A DNA stretch of 64,000 nucleotides from Streptomyces sp. WM6386 (GCF_000972385.1 NZ_JXTE01000038.1:62001-126000), one strand, 5' to 3'; positions 36,944 to 46,598 are shown, numbered from the stretch's first letter. Program-made: numbers and translations. The notes: generated from the sequence alone by a model not told the origin.

Positions 36944-36963
36944 CGGCACCGCCGGTTGTCGTC

Positions 36964-36994
36964 GGGGAGGGGCGGTCATGCCACGCCCCTCCCC
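36964..36994. terminator. Bidirectional rho-independent-like hairpin
   Basis: GGGGAGGGGCG (36964-36974) pairs perfectly with CGCCCCTCCCC (36984-36994), loop 9 nt. It sits between the stop of the hydrolase and the stop of the convergent NIPSNAP gene and probably ends both transcripts. Confidence 0.75.
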
Positions 36995-36998
36995 CGGC

Positions 36999-37310
36999 CT
37001 AGGACACGCCGTCGAGCGGCCGGAGGAAACGGCGTTCGTACCGCTTGATGCAACGCGTGCGACGAGCCAGTTCGAACGCCTCCTGGCACTCGGGATCGGA
37101 CACGCTGTCCGTGCGGTACTGCTCGTAGGCGGCGAGGCTGGGAAACGAGAAGAGGGCGTAGGCGATGTCACTGTCGCCCTCGCTCGGCAGGAAGTAGCCG
37201 TGGTGTGTCCCGCCGAAACGGTCGACGAGCCGGACCCAGCGACGGCCGTATTCCTCGAAGTCCGCCAACTTGTCCGCGTCGATCTCGTACTTCAGGTGAA
37301 TGGTGATCAT
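36999..37310 (-). CDS. NIPSNAP-family small protein
   Basis: This 103-aa protein resembles the NIPSNAP/Dabb ferredoxin-like fold: a first strand TIHLKYEID, the GYFLPSEG loop after THH, a YALFSFPSLAAYEQYR helix and a C-terminal RCIKRYERRFLRPL strand. The family is small, mostly uncharacterised, and some members are enzymes or stress proteins. I chose the ATG at 37310, the start giving the family's usual length. A longer in-frame extension exists but is low-complexity. Confidence 0.85.
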   Translation of the reverse strand: MITIHLKYEIDADKLADFEEYGRRWVRLVDRFGGTHHGYFLPSEGDSDIAYALFSFPSLAAYEQYRTDSVSDPECQEAFELARRTRCIKRYERRFLRPLDGVS

Positions 37311-37461
37311 CCGTACATGATGCAGCGAGCCGATGCGGGCTCGAAGGGCGGCTGCCGCGGACCCGGTTCGTAATTCACTTGCTCTGGACACAGGTCAACG
37401 CTGCACTGATCCCGGGCACCACGACTCGTGGTGCCGGTATTGCGAGGAGGCAGCGGCGCCG

Positions 37462-38679
37462 ATGGAGATTCGTTCCACGACCGATGAGGACTTCGACGTC
37501 TTCGTCGACACCCTCTATGCCGCGTTCGGGAGCTTCCCGGAAACCCCCGTCGAGGGCGGCGGCCTCTGGTGGTCGGCGCTCGAAAAAAACCGCTGCCTGC
37601 TCGCCCTGACGGCGGACGGACGGCCTGTCGGCACCGCCGCCACGCACTCCTTCGAGCTCACCCTGCCCGGTGAGACCCTCGTCCCGGCCCCCGGGGTGAC
37701 CGCCGTCGGCGTCCTGCCCTCGCACCGGCGCCAGGGCGTGCTCAACGCGATGATGCGGCATCAGCTCGCCGAACTGCGGGCCGGCGGGGAGTTCCTCTCC
37801 GTGCTGCTGTCCTCCGAGGCCACCATCTACGGCAGATTCGGCTACGGACCGGCGACCCACACCGCGCAGCTGACGGTGGAGCGCCACCGGTCCGCCCTCG
37901 CCCTCCCCCGGGCGCATGGAGCGGCCGAGGCCCGCGCGGCCGGCTCGGTCGAGGTGCTGCGGCGTGCCGAATGCGGCGAGATCCTGGAAGAGGTCTACGA
38001 CCGGTACCGCCGCGCCCAGCCCGGCGCGCTGTCCCGGCCGCACCGCTGGTGGGCCTTGCGCGCGGGGCAGCCCCCGATCTCGCCGGCGCCACGCTACGTC
38101 GCCGTTCACCGGGACGCCGACGGTGTCCCGGACGGGTACGCCAGCTACTCGACCGAGTCCGGCACCCTCACGGTCGACGAGACCATCACCACCGACGACG
38201 CCGTCTTCACGGCCCTGGCCCGGTTCGTTCTCGAACACGACCTCGTCTCTCAGGTCGTGTTCAAGCACGTCCCGCCCGAGCACCCGCTGCGCCGGCAGCT
38301 CGCGGACCTCCGCGCCGGCCAGGTGAGCGGCCAGATGGACTGGCTCTGGGTACGGATCCTGGACGTCCCGGCCGCTCTGACCGCGCGCGGCTGGTTCATG
38401 GACGGCGAACTCGTCCTCGACGTCGCCGACCCGTTCCTCGGCGAGCACGACCGCTGTCTGCTGACCGTCCGGGACGGCAAGGCCGACTGCGTCCCCACGG
38501 ACCGGAAGCCCGACCTGTCCCTGGACATCAGGGACCTGGGCTCGATCTACCTCGGCGGCACCGCCCCGAGCACGCTCGTGCGTGCCGGACACATCCAAGC
38601 CCACCACCCGGGCGCAGCCACCCTCGCCGACGCCCTCTTCCGCACCGACCGCTCCCCGCACTGCCTGCACTGGTTCTGA
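37462..38679 (+). CDS. Eis-like GNAT N-acetyltransferase
   Basis: This 405-aa protein matches the Eis family: an N-terminal GNAT domain (acetyl-CoA loop VGVLPSHRRQGVLNAMM), a second GNAT-like region, and a C-terminal sterol-carrier-like domain ending in an aromatic C-terminus (HWF), as in Eis where the terminal carboxylate is catalytic. Mycobacterial Eis acetylates aminoglycosides and other amines; activity here is unknown. ATG 37462 follows GAGGAGG. It converges on the FtsX-type transporter gene over a hairpin. Confidence 0.9.
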   Translation: MEIRSTTDEDFDVFVDTLYAAFGSFPETPVEGGGLWWSALEKNRCLLALTADGRPVGTAATHSFELTLPGETLVPAPGVTAVGVLPSHRRQGVLNAMMRHQLAELRAGGEFLSVLLSSEATIYGRFGYGPATHTAQLTVERHRSALALPRAHGAAEARAAGSVEVLRRAECGEILEEVYDRYRRAQPGALSRPHRWWALRAGQPPISPAPRYVAVHRDADGVPDGYASYSTESGTLTVDETITTDDAVFTALARFVLEHDLVSQVVFKHVPPEHPLRRQLADLRAGQVSGQMDWLWVRILDVPAALTARGWFMDGELVLDVADPFLGEHDRCLLTVRDGKADCVPTDRKPDLSLDIRDLGSIYLGGTAPSTLVRAGHIQAHHPGAATLADALFRTDRSPHCLHWF

Positions 38680-38737
38680 CCGCACTCGCAGACCCTGCAC
38701 AGGTCTCGTTCGTCCGCGCAGGGAACCAGCCCTCCGA

Positions 38738-38762
38738 GCCCCACGGCAATGTGCTGTGGGGC
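38738..38762. terminator. Hairpin between convergent genes
   Basis: GCCCCACGGC (38738-38747) pairs with GCTGTGGGGC (38753-38762) with one G-U pair and an AATGT loop. It lies between the stops of the acetyltransferase and the convergent ABC permease. Confidence 0.65.
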
Positions 38763-38792
38763 CCGGAGTCACAACCCCCGCGCCACAGCGTC

Positions 38793-41144
38793 CTATTCGG
38801 TGCGCAGCGCCGTGGCGGTTCGGGCTCGGGCGGCCCAGCCGGCGGGCAGGAGGGCGCCCAGAGTGGCGATGAGCAGGCCACCGAGGGTGAGCGGGAACAG
38901 TTCGGCCGCGTGGTAGACGGCGGTGACGGATCCGGGGAGGCGAAGCCCCACGCTGTCGCCCATCGCGGGGATGACCCAGCCGTGCAGGGCCACACCGAGG
39001 GGTACGCCCAGCGCGCCCGCGACCAGTCCCATCACGACGACAGAGGTGAGGACCATCGCGACGGTCTGTCGGGGGGTCATGCCGAGCGCCTTGTGGACGC
39101 CGATCTCCCGGACGCGTTCACGGGTGTCGAGGAGCACGCCGTTCAGTACGCCGAGCGCGGCGACGGCGACGAGCATCAGGGTGAGGATCGCGGACAGTGC
39201 GTTGAGTGTGACAACCATGTCGCTGCCTGAGTTGCGCCCGCCGGCCCGGGCGCCGGCACCGAGTGGTGTCAGGTCCTTGTTCAGCGCGTCGGTGTAGGCG
39301 GTGGCGTCGGTGCCTGGGGTGACCGCGATGTGATGGCTCGTCTCCGTCAGGTCGGGATGCGCGTCCTTGAGCGTTGCGGCGTCGGTGAAGACCTGCATGC
39401 CGTCGTTGCGGGTGTCGAAGACCTCGCCGACGATCCGGACGGTGACCGGCTGGGCCAAACCGTTGAGGGTGACGGTGTCGCCGACGCGGGTGCTGGTGGC
39501 GGTCAGGAAGGGGGTGGGGACCACGGCCTCGCCGGTGCGCTCGATCCAGCGGCCCGAGACCATCGTGTAGCCGCCCCAGGAGGCGTCGCCGGTGAAGGAG
39601 TTCACCTCGATGGTCCCGGTCAGAGCGGACACGGTCGCCCGTACCCTCGTGGCCCTGTAGTACCTCCCGGTCCCGGGTGCGGCCTCGATGGCCGCGGCGA
39701 CCGCGGAGGGATCGACGTCGGGCTTCTTCTCCGAGCCGGGGCTCCGGGGTCCGAAGTCCGGCACGGGCGCGGGGACGACGACATCGGCCGCGTTGTGGGC
39801 CCTTGCTGTCATCACCTGGCCGAGCGAGGCGCCCATCCCCACGGTGAACGTGACGGCGATGGTGCCGAACAGGATGGCGGTGCCCATGGCCAGCGCACGG
39901 GCGGGCCGTGCGAAGGGCCGGGCCAGGCCCAGAGCGACGGGTCGCGGCAGCGGCAGCCGTCCGGCGAGGCGGGCCGCCCACCGGCCGCGCCCCTCCGAAT
40001 CGGAACGCCCGACGGCGAGCGCGTCGACGGTACGCAGACGGCCGGCCCGCAAGGCACTCGCCCAGGCGGTCGCCACCACCAGGCCGAGCACCCCTGCGAG
40101 CACCGTCAGGTCGACCCAGGGGGCGACGGTCAGCGACGAGGTGCCGTAGACGTCCTGGGCCTCGGCCAGTACGGGGACGGCGAGCAGGTGCCCGGCGAGG
40201 ACTCCGAGGGTCGCGCCGACGGCGGCCGGGATCAACGCCTGGCCCACGTAGGCCCGGACGACCTGGGCCGGGGTGAAGCCGACGGCTTTGAGGACCCCGA
40301 TCCGGCGCGTTCCCGTGCCGACGGCCGACGCGACGACGTTGCCGACGATGAGCACCGACATGACCAGACCCAGGGCGCCGAAGGCCATGAGGAAGGGAAC
40401 GTAGAGGGCGGTGTCACGCTCGACGGTCTTCTTGACGGTGAGCCAGGACTGTTCGCCGACGGCGGCTCCCTGCGGCAGGGATTTCGTCACGACCTTGCCG
40501 CCCGCGGTGATCTGCGCGGCGGTGCCCGCGTCGGTGAAGCGGTAGAGCATCTGGTAGCCGCCGCTACCGGGCACGGTGAGCGCCGCCATCTGGGACGGAA
40601 CCACCCAGGCGTCAGCGGTCTGCGTGACCGAGCGGGCCACACCGACCACCGTCAGTGTCGGATCGCCGGACAGATCAGGGAAGGTGATCTTCATGCCCAT
40701 GGTCGGGATGAGCGCGGAGTTGGCGGACAGCACGATCTCGCCGGAGCGCGTGGGCCACCGTCCATCGAGCAGCGCCGCCTCGTCCACGTCCCGGCCGGGA
40801 CCACCCCGGCCGACCACAGTCATCGGCCACCCGGGGTTGTCCCGGCCGTCCGACCGCGGGGTGACCGTCGCCGTACGGAACGGCCCAGCCGCACTGCTCA
40901 CCCCGTCGGCGTCCTTGGACTTCGACAGCTGCCCGGCACTCACCTTGCCCGCGTCGAACTGCACGGACAGATGCGCGCCGTGCTGCCTGGCGAAGGCGTC
41001 GTCGAAGGGCCCGCCGGAAACCACGAGCAGCGTTCCGCCGAGGACGGAGGCGGCCACCGCCATCATCGTGGCGAGCCCGACCACCAGCGTCTGCACCCGG
41101 CGTCGTCCCACCCCCGAGCGCACCACCGTGCCGAGAGCGCTCAT
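38793..41144 (-). CDS. FtsX/MacB-type ABC transporter permease
   Basis: This 783-aa permease has the duplicated FtsX plan: an N-terminal helix, an extracellular MacB-like domain, a three-helix FtsX domain (around residues 245-345, VVASAVGTGTRRIGVLKAVG), a fourth single helix, a second extracellular domain and a final FtsX domain with the conserved RVREIGVHKALGMTPRQ loop. Such exporters move peptides, lipids or antibiotics, or transmit force. Its ATG overlaps the ATPase stop (ATGA). A NarL-type two-component system lies divergently upstream and may sense its substrate. Confidence 0.93.
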   Translation of the reverse strand: MSALGTVVRSGVGRRRVQTLVVGLATMMAVAASVLGGTLLVVSGGPFDDAFARQHGAHLSVQFDAGKVSAGQLSKSKDADGVSSAAGPFRTATVTPRSDGRDNPGWPMTVVGRGGPGRDVDEAALLDGRWPTRSGEIVLSANSALIPTMGMKITFPDLSGDPTLTVVGVARSVTQTADAWVVPSQMAALTVPGSGGYQMLYRFTDAGTAAQITAGGKVVTKSLPQGAAVGEQSWLTVKKTVERDTALYVPFLMAFGALGLVMSVLIVGNVVASAVGTGTRRIGVLKAVGFTPAQVVRAYVGQALIPAAVGATLGVLAGHLLAVPVLAEAQDVYGTSSLTVAPWVDLTVLAGVLGLVVATAWASALRAGRLRTVDALAVGRSDSEGRGRWAARLAGRLPLPRPVALGLARPFARPARALAMGTAILFGTIAVTFTVGMGASLGQVMTARAHNAADVVVPAPVPDFGPRSPGSEKKPDVDPSAVAAAIEAAPGTGRYYRATRVRATVSALTGTIEVNSFTGDASWGGYTMVSGRWIERTGEAVVPTPFLTATSTRVGDTVTLNGLAQPVTVRIVGEVFDTRNDGMQVFTDAATLKDAHPDLTETSHHIAVTPGTDATAYTDALNKDLTPLGAGARAGGRNSGSDMVVTLNALSAILTLMLVAVAALGVLNGVLLDTRERVREIGVHKALGMTPRQTVAMVLTSVVVMGLVAGALGVPLGVALHGWVIPAMGDSVGLRLPGSVTAVYHAAELFPLTLGGLLIATLGALLPAGWAARARTATALRTE

Positions 41145-41848
41145 CGGACGGCCTCCGGGGCGACGGCCTGCGACCGGACGTCTTCGGTGATCCGGCCGTC
41201 GGCGATGCGGACCGTACGGTTCGTGCAGGACCGGGCCAGAGCCAGGTCGTGGGTGACCACCACGATGGTCTGGCCCTCGGCGTTGAGGCCGGTGAGCAGC
41301 TCGCTGACGTCCTGTCCGGCGGCCGTGTCCAGAGCCCCGGTCGGCTCGTCGGCCAGTAGCAGCGCGGGCCGGTTCATCAACGCCCGGGCGACCGCGACGC
41401 GTTGCCGTTCGCCACCGGACAGCCGTCCCGGGTAGGCGCGGGCGTGCCGGTCGATGCCCAGCACTTCCAGAAGTTCTGCCGCCCGGCGGCCCGCCTCGCC
41501 CCGTGCCACGCCGGTGAGGCGCGCGGGCAGCTCGACATTGTCGGTGACGGTCAGATCGTCGAGCAGGTTGAAGAACTGGAAGACCATGCCGATCCTCGAG
41601 CGCCGGTAGAGCGCCGCACCCGCCTCACCGAGCCGGTCCACCCGCACCCCGTCCACGGTGACGGTCCCCGCATCGGGCCGGTCCAGGCCCGCGATCAGAT
41701 TGAGCAGCGTGGACTTGCCGCTGCCGGAAGGGCCCAGGATCGCGACGGCCTCGCCGGGTTGCACGGTCAGCGACGCCTCGTGCAGAGCGGGCGGGCCGTC
41801 GTCGTATCGGCGGCTCACCTCGCGCAGTTCGATCACCGGCATGGTCAT
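41141..41848 (-). CDS. ABC transporter ATPase (LolD/MacB type)
   Basis: This 235-aa ATPase has Walker A (GPSGSGKST), signature (LSGGERQ) and Walker B with the catalytic Glu (LLLADEPTGALD). The family powers FtsX-type permeases, here the coupled 783-aa gene. GAGGAG precedes the ATG. It is divergent from a histidine kinase gene across a 160-nt gap holding an inverted repeat. Confidence 0.95.
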   Translation of the reverse strand: MTMPVIELREVSRRYDDGPPALHEASLTVQPGEAVAILGPSGSGKSTLLNLIAGLDRPDAGTVTVDGVRVDRLGEAGAALYRRSRIGMVFQFFNLLDDLTVTDNVELPARLTGVARGEAGRRAAELLEVLGIDRHARAYPGRLSGGERQRVAVARALMNRPALLLADEPTGALDTAAGQDVSELLTGLNAEGQTIVVVTHDLALARSCTNRTVRIADGRITEDVRSQAVAPEAVR

Positions 41849-41945
41849 GAAAGGCTCCTCGGGTAAGGGCAGTTGGCTGCGTGAACGCTAGGAGCGGGCC
41901 CGGCCGGCACGCGTCGCCCGCTCGAACCCCTTGCGGTACCGAGCT

Positions 41946-41971
41946 GGGATGAGCCCCGCAGACGTCATCCC
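41946..41971. promoter_or_regulatory. Inverted repeat between transporter and kinase genes
   Basis: GGGATGA (41946-41952) and TCATCCC (41965-41971) form a 7-bp inverted repeat with a 12-nt spacer in the divergent promoter region. It could be the target of the adjacent NarL-type response regulator. Confidence 0.4.
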
Positions 41972-42008
41972 TGCGATGTAGGCGGGTGATGTATCCGGTA
42001 CGGCGGAA

Positions 42009-43367
42009 ATGACCACGGGGGCGGACTCCGCGGGTCCGTGCGGCGGCGAGAATGATCCGGTGACGGATGTACGTACGACTCTGGAGCGGGTCCGGGGAGC
42101 CGCCCGTAGGGTGGTCCGCGACGCCAGGGTTCCGAGCGGTCCGCCGCTGCGGCCCACCCTGCGCGCCTGGCAGTTCGACGCACTGGTCGCGCTGGTGATC
42201 GGCATCTCCACCGTCTACTACGGCATCGACAACGTCGACGTCGTCGTGGTGCGGGAGATCGCACCCGGCGTGGCGTACACCGTGGCGCGCCCGTCCGGCC
42301 CCGGTGGGCTGGCCTTCATGGTGAGCCTCGCGGTCGTCGCCTCGGGCGCCCTGGCGCTGCGCCGCCGCTATCCGCTCGCCGTGCTGTGCGTCGTGACGGC
42401 GGCGACACTGGCGACACCACAGAGCGTGCTGCGGCTGACCTTCTACGCGTTCATCATCGCCGTCTACAGCGCCGCCGTGTACAGCCCGTACCGGGTGGCG
42501 GCCCTGGCGGCGCTGCCGGTGTCGGTCGTCCTGGTCGGCACCTCGGGGGACTCGGTGACACCGATCGTCCCCAACGACTACATCGCCCTGCTGATCCTGG
42601 CCCCGATGGCCGTGGCCGCCATCGGCCTGCGCACCTGGAAGCTCCGGACCGACGAGGGCCGTACCCGGATCTCCACCCTGGAAAGGGAACGGACCGAGGA
42701 GCTGCGCCGGGCCGTCGAGCACGAGCGGGCCAGGATCGCCCGCGAACTGCACGACGTCGTCACGCACAACGTCAGCGTGATGATCATCCAGGCGGGTGCC
42801 GCCCGCAAGATCATGGAAACCTCCCCCGAGGAGGCCGGCGAGGCACTGCTCGCCGTTGAGGCGGGTGGGCGGGCGGCCATGACCGAACTGCGCCACGTCA
42901 TGGGACTGCTCACCATGGCCGACGAGGACGAGGGGACGTCCAGCGATGCGGACCTGACCCGCACGGCGGAGGAGCTGACCCCGCAACCCGGCCTGGACCA
43001 GCTGGAATCGCTGGTGGGGCGGGTGCGGGACACCGGACTGCCCGTCGACCTCACCGTGACCGGGCCGCCCCGGCCCCTCCCGCCCGGCCTCGAACTCGCC
43101 GCCTACCGCGTGGTCCAGGAAGCCCTCACCAACACCGTGAAGCACGCGTCCGGCGCCAGGGCCGCCGTGACCGTCGACTACGGCCCGGACCGGCTCCGGG
43201 TGGAAGTCACCGACACCGGTGGGCACTCGGGCGGGGCCGTCGGAAGCGGCCGGGGACTGATCGGACTGCGCGAGCGCCTCGCCGTCCACGACGGAACCCT
43301 CAACACCGGCCGGCGCCTGACCGGCGGCTACCGTGTGGAAGCCCTGATCCCCCTGGAGGGACCGTGA
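42009..43367 (+). CDS. NarL-type sensor histidine kinase
   Basis: This 452-aa kinase has about five N-terminal transmembrane helices (residues ~55-205) with little outside, then a HisKA_3 domain with the phospho-His in IARELHDVVTHNVSVM and a GHKL ATPase (ALTNTVKHAS; VTDTGG; GRGLIGLRERL). Its stop overlaps the response-regulator start by 4 nt. An in-frame GTG at 42060 would shorten it by 17 residues and is a fair alternative. It probably senses the transporter's substrate or an envelope stress, as similar kinases sit beside FtsX-type exporters. Confidence 0.92.
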   Translation: MTTGADSAGPCGGENDPVTDVRTTLERVRGAARRVVRDARVPSGPPLRPTLRAWQFDALVALVIGISTVYYGIDNVDVVVVREIAPGVAYTVARPSGPGGLAFMVSLAVVASGALALRRRYPLAVLCVVTAATLATPQSVLRLTFYAFIIAVYSAAVYSPYRVAALAALPVSVVLVGTSGDSVTPIVPNDYIALLILAPMAVAAIGLRTWKLRTDEGRTRISTLERERTEELRRAVEHERARIARELHDVVTHNVSVMIIQAGAARKIMETSPEEAGEALLAVEAGGRAAMTELRHVMGLLTMADEDEGTSSDADLTRTAEELTPQPGLDQLESLVGRVRDTGLPVDLTVTGPPRPLPPGLELAAYRVVQEALTNTVKHASGARAAVTVDYGPDRLRVEVTDTGGHSGGAVGSGRGLIGLRERLAVHDGTLNTGRRLTGGYRVEALIPLEGP

Positions 43368-44062
43368 CCGAGCCGCTGCGTGTGCTCCTCGCCGACGATC
43401 AGACCCTGGTCCGCACCGGATTCCGGTTGATCCTCCGCGCCGACGGCATCGATGTCGTCGCCGAGGCGACCAACGGGAGCGAAGCCGTCGCGGCGGTCCG
43501 CCGTACCCGGCCCGACGTGGTCCTGATGGACATCCGGATGCCCGAGATGGACGGCCTGGAGGCCACCCGCCGCATCCTCACCGGGGCCGCCGACGCGCCC
43601 CGCGTCATCATCCTCACCACGTTCGACCTCGACCGGTATGTGTACGCCGCCCTGTCCGCCGGGGCCAGCGGCTTCCTCCTCAAGGACGTCACCCCCGAGC
43701 AGCTGACCGCGGCCGTCCGCACGGCCCGTAGCGGCGACGCGCTCCTCGCGCCCACCATCACCCGCCGTCTCGTGCAGCGGTTCGCGCACCAGGGCAGCGA
43801 CTCCGCCGCCCTCCACCGCGACCTCGCCTCGCTCACGCCCCGCGAACTGGAAGTCCTCGGCCTGCTGGCCCGGGGACTGAGCAACGCCGAACTCGCCACT
43901 CGTCTCCACCTGGCCGAGGCGACCGTCAAGACACATGTCGCCCGCATCCTCGCCAAACTCGGACTCCGCGACCGTGTCCAGGCCGTCATCGTCGCCTACG
44001 AGACAGGGCTGGTCAGCGTCGGCGCGGGCGGGGCAGCTCAGCAGCCGACCGAGCAGACGTAG
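43364..44062 (+). CDS. NarL/LuxR-type response regulator
   Basis: This 232-aa regulator has a receiver domain with phospho-Asp in DVVLMDIRMPEMDGLE and Lys in FLLKDV, and a C-terminal LuxR helix-turn-helix (LTPRELEVLGLLARGLSN, then EATVKTHVARILAKLGL). It is coupled to the kinase by a GTGA overlap and is its partner. The ABC transporter genes across the divergent promoter are its likely targets. Confidence 0.94.
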   Translation: MTEPLRVLLADDQTLVRTGFRLILRADGIDVVAEATNGSEAVAAVRRTRPDVVLMDIRMPEMDGLEATRRILTGAADAPRVIILTTFDLDRYVYAALSAGASGFLLKDVTPEQLTAAVRTARSGDALLAPTITRRLVQRFAHQGSDSAALHRDLASLTPRELEVLGLLARGLSNAELATRLHLAEATVKTHVARILAKLGLRDRVQAVIVAYETGLVSVGAGGAAQQPTEQT

Positions 44063-44223
44063 AGCGGAGCCGAGACCTGGCACCGGCAGGCGGAACCTGC
44101 GTCTGTCAGTCTCGTCGCGTCCGCGAGGAGCGCCAACCGCCCGGTCGGCACACCGAGTTGGTCGAGTCCCGCCCCGGATGTCGGGTAATTCCCTGCCCGG
44201 CCGCGGAGATTCGGGGATCCTGG

Positions 44224-44751
44224 GTGGCCGTGACCGAGAAACTGAGCGACATCACTCCGAGCCATGAGGTCAAGGCGCTTCTTGGAGTCCTGCATGGGCA
44301 ACGGCGCCACGTGGTGGACATCCTCGACGGGCTCGATGCGCAGGATCTACGACGGCCCGTGCTGCCGTCCGGATGGCACTGCCTGGGGCTGGTCCAGCAC
44401 CTCACGCTGGACGTCGAGCGGTTCTGGTTCCGCGCGGTCGTCGCCGGGGACCAGCAGGTCATCCGCGGCCTGACGAGCGACGACGAAGCCTGGAAGGTGT
44501 CCCCGGAAGTGGCGGCCGTCGACGTGCTCGACCGATACCGGCAGGAGGCGGCGTTCGCCGACGACGTCATCACCGCCACTCCTGCCGACGCCGCGTTGGC
44601 CTGGTGGCCCCACGACGTGTTCGGCGAACCACATCTGCACACCCTGCGCGACGTGCTGCTGCACGTCATCACCGAGACCGCGTGCCACGCCGGGCACCTC
44701 GACGCGGCCCGGGAGCTGATCGACGGCCGCCGCTGGCTGGTCCTGACCTGA
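44224..44751 (+). CDS. DinB/DUF664-family protein
   Basis: This 175-aa four-helix-bundle protein resembles the DinB/YfiT metal-binding superfamily (DUF664). The probable metal ligands are His in LVQHLTLDVERF and two His in HVITETACHAGHLD. Actinobacterial members include mycothiol-dependent transferases and are often stress-linked. I chose GTG 44224; an upstream TTG would add a non-conserved tail. Substrate unknown. Confidence 0.85.
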   Translation: MAVTEKLSDITPSHEVKALLGVLHGQRRHVVDILDGLDAQDLRRPVLPSGWHCLGLVQHLTLDVERFWFRAVVAGDQQVIRGLTSDDEAWKVSPEVAAVDVLDRYRQEAAFADDVITATPADAALAWWPHDVFGEPHLHTLRDVLLHVITETACHAGHLDAARELIDGRRWLVLT

Positions 44752-44779
44752 CTGCCCCAGGAGGAAGAGTGCCAGAAAT

Positions 44780-44791
44780 GAGAATATTCTC
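44780..44791. promoter_or_regulatory. Perfect 12-bp palindrome GAGAATATTCTC
   Basis: This AT-rich palindrome is 5 nt before the ATG of the next gene, in a stretch that is AT-rich for this genome. It is placed where a bound protein would block translation start or transcription. The regulator is unknown. Confidence 0.35.
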
Positions 44792-44796
44792 CGTAT

Positions 44797-45648
44797 ATGC
44801 CACCTACGCGTGCGCGACCCATCGCCTTGGCGGTCATCCTCGGTCTCGTGGCAGTGCTCGGGATCGTCTGGCTGGTCAGATCCGCCACCATTGATGGGCA
44901 GAATGCCGCTGATGAAGGCCCGGTCAGCTCCGTGACCGGCTCAAACGGCACCGATCCCAACGCCGGCACCGACCCCGACGCCGACCCTGGCACCGGCACC
45001 GGTCGCTCGGATGACGGAGACTCCAACTCCCCGTCCACCTCGCAGGGCTCATCGACCGCAGGGAACAGCACGCCGGGCGGCGAGACACGCAAGAGCGATC
45101 GACGATCCATTCATGTCAACGGCGTGCGCCTCGACGGCAACCGCAACGGTCCCGGCTGTCTGACCATCATCAACAAGACCGCCACTGCCGGCACCATCGA
45201 CAGTGTCTCCTTCACTGCCACCGGCCCGGCTACTCCGGCGATCCGCTCCGACGACGCCGCGCACTGCTCGCCCACCGGTGACCCTGCGTGTCGCGGAATC
45301 AACCTGACCGAGGGAGACCAGTGCGTGGCGGGCGCTGTCCTTCCGTCGGACGCCCCAGCAGGTGTGTACACGGTCACCGCAGTAGTCCACTTCACGTACC
45401 TGTGCGACAACGCCGAGAACTCCCCGTGCAACGAAGTGCCGCACTGGGGCGGTTCGCCACCGACGTCGCAGAATCCGGTGCAGATAAGTGGTTCAAGTTC
45501 CAACCACGTTCCCACACTGACGATGACTGTCGGAGGGGCGGCGGAAGACACCCCGCCGGAGGAGTTCTCCCCGCCGTCGCCCGACACCGACTCCCCCGAG
45601 GAGTTCCAGCCCCCGCCCGACGAGCCGCTGACCGGGGAGCAAGGCTGA
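44797..45648 (+). CDS. Exported or membrane-anchored protein, unknown function
   Basis: This 283-aa protein has an N-terminal membrane helix (ALAVILGLVAVLGIVWLV, ~9-26), a long Ser/Thr/Gly/Asp-rich linker (to ~100), then a domain with six Cys that could form disulphides outside the cell (around GPGCLTIIN, DDAAHCSPTGD and EGDQCVAGAVL). It ends in a Pro/Glu-rich tail. I do not recognise the domain. There is no ribosome-binding site before the ATG. Its stop overlaps the next ATG by 1 nt (TGATG), so the two are probably coupled. Confidence 0.65.
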   Translation: MPPTRARPIALAVILGLVAVLGIVWLVRSATIDGQNAADEGPVSSVTGSNGTDPNAGTDPDADPGTGTGRSDDGDSNSPSTSQGSSTAGNSTPGGETRKSDRRSIHVNGVRLDGNRNGPGCLTIINKTATAGTIDSVSFTATGPATPAIRSDDAAHCSPTGDPACRGINLTEGDQCVAGAVLPSDAPAGVYTVTAVVHFTYLCDNAENSPCNEVPHWGGSPPTSQNPVQISGSSSNHVPTLTMTVGGAAEDTPPEEFSPPSPDTDSPEEFQPPPDEPLTGEQG

Positions 45649-46598
45649 TGGCCACGGTTCCCCCACCCGAACCGCCATCCACGCCCCCAGTCTCGGAACC
45701 AGCCCGAGAACCCGAACCCTCCACCGACCAGCAGCCCGTCTCGGCCCGCATCCGCCAACTGGCCGAGGCCATCGGCCCGACAACGCTGGCCACCGCGCTG
45801 CTTGTCTACTTCGGCTACGTCGCCACCCGCGCCCGCTATCAGTACTTCGGCGTTCCCCTGGACATGACGGGCCTGTCCAATCAGGACTTGATGCTGCAGG
45901 GCCTCGAAGTGGTGTACGTCCCGGCGGCCTTGATGTTCCTCGGCGTTCTGACGTGCGTCGCAATCCATGCCTTCGTCAAGTGGCTGCTCGCTCGCGACAC
46001 GGGCGACGACACCGCCACCACCCATGCCCTACTGGCGTACCTCATCATGCTCGTCGGGGTCCTTCTCATTGCCAGAGCGATCATCGGCATGTTCGTCCAG
46101 GACTCCGACACCAGCGTCATCATCGGTGCCACACCGCTGTCGCTGGCGATCGGACCGGCGGCGGTGGCATACGGCATCTGGGTCTACACGCAGCAGCGCG
46201 GGCGGACCCCGCTGTCGCGGCGCCTGGCACGCAATGGCGCGCTGTGCGCCGTGGGGCTGTTCATCGCCGGGCTGTTCTGGGCCTCGACCCAGCTGGCCTG
46301 GGCGTACGGCACAGGGCGAGGCGAGGAGGACGCATCCAGGCTGGACCTCCGACCGGAAGTCGTCATCGACACCAAGGAACCACTCGACGGCTTGCCCACC
46401 GGGGTCACGGCAACCCGGCTCGACGGTTTTGAAAAGGAGGCAACGGCGTACCGCCACCGTTACGCGGGCTTCCGACTGTTGCTGTCATCCGGCGGGCGAC
46501 TGTTCCTGGTCACCCCGGACTGGGAGCTCGGTCGGGACCGGACGATCGTTCTCCCCTATGGAGATGACATCCGGGTACAGCTCATGCCCCAACCCTGA
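45648..46598 (+). CDS. Multi-pass membrane protein, unknown function
   Basis: This 316-aa protein begins with a Pro/Glu-rich cytoplasmic tail (~30 residues), then about five membrane helices (residues ~45-215), and ends in a ~100-residue soluble domain. It is translationally coupled to the exported protein before it, so the two probably act together in the envelope. I know no named family. Confidence 0.65.
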   Translation: MATVPPPEPPSTPPVSEPAREPEPSTDQQPVSARIRQLAEAIGPTTLATALLVYFGYVATRARYQYFGVPLDMTGLSNQDLMLQGLEVVYVPAALMFLGVLTCVAIHAFVKWLLARDTGDDTATTHALLAYLIMLVGVLLIARAIIGMFVQDSDTSVIIGATPLSLAIGPAAVAYGIWVYTQQRGRTPLSRRLARNGALCAVGLFIAGLFWASTQLAWAYGTGRGEEDASRLDLRPEVVIDTKEPLDGLPTGVTATRLDGFEKEATAYRHRYAGFRLLLSSGGRLFLVTPDWELGRDRTIVLPYGDDIRVQLMPQP

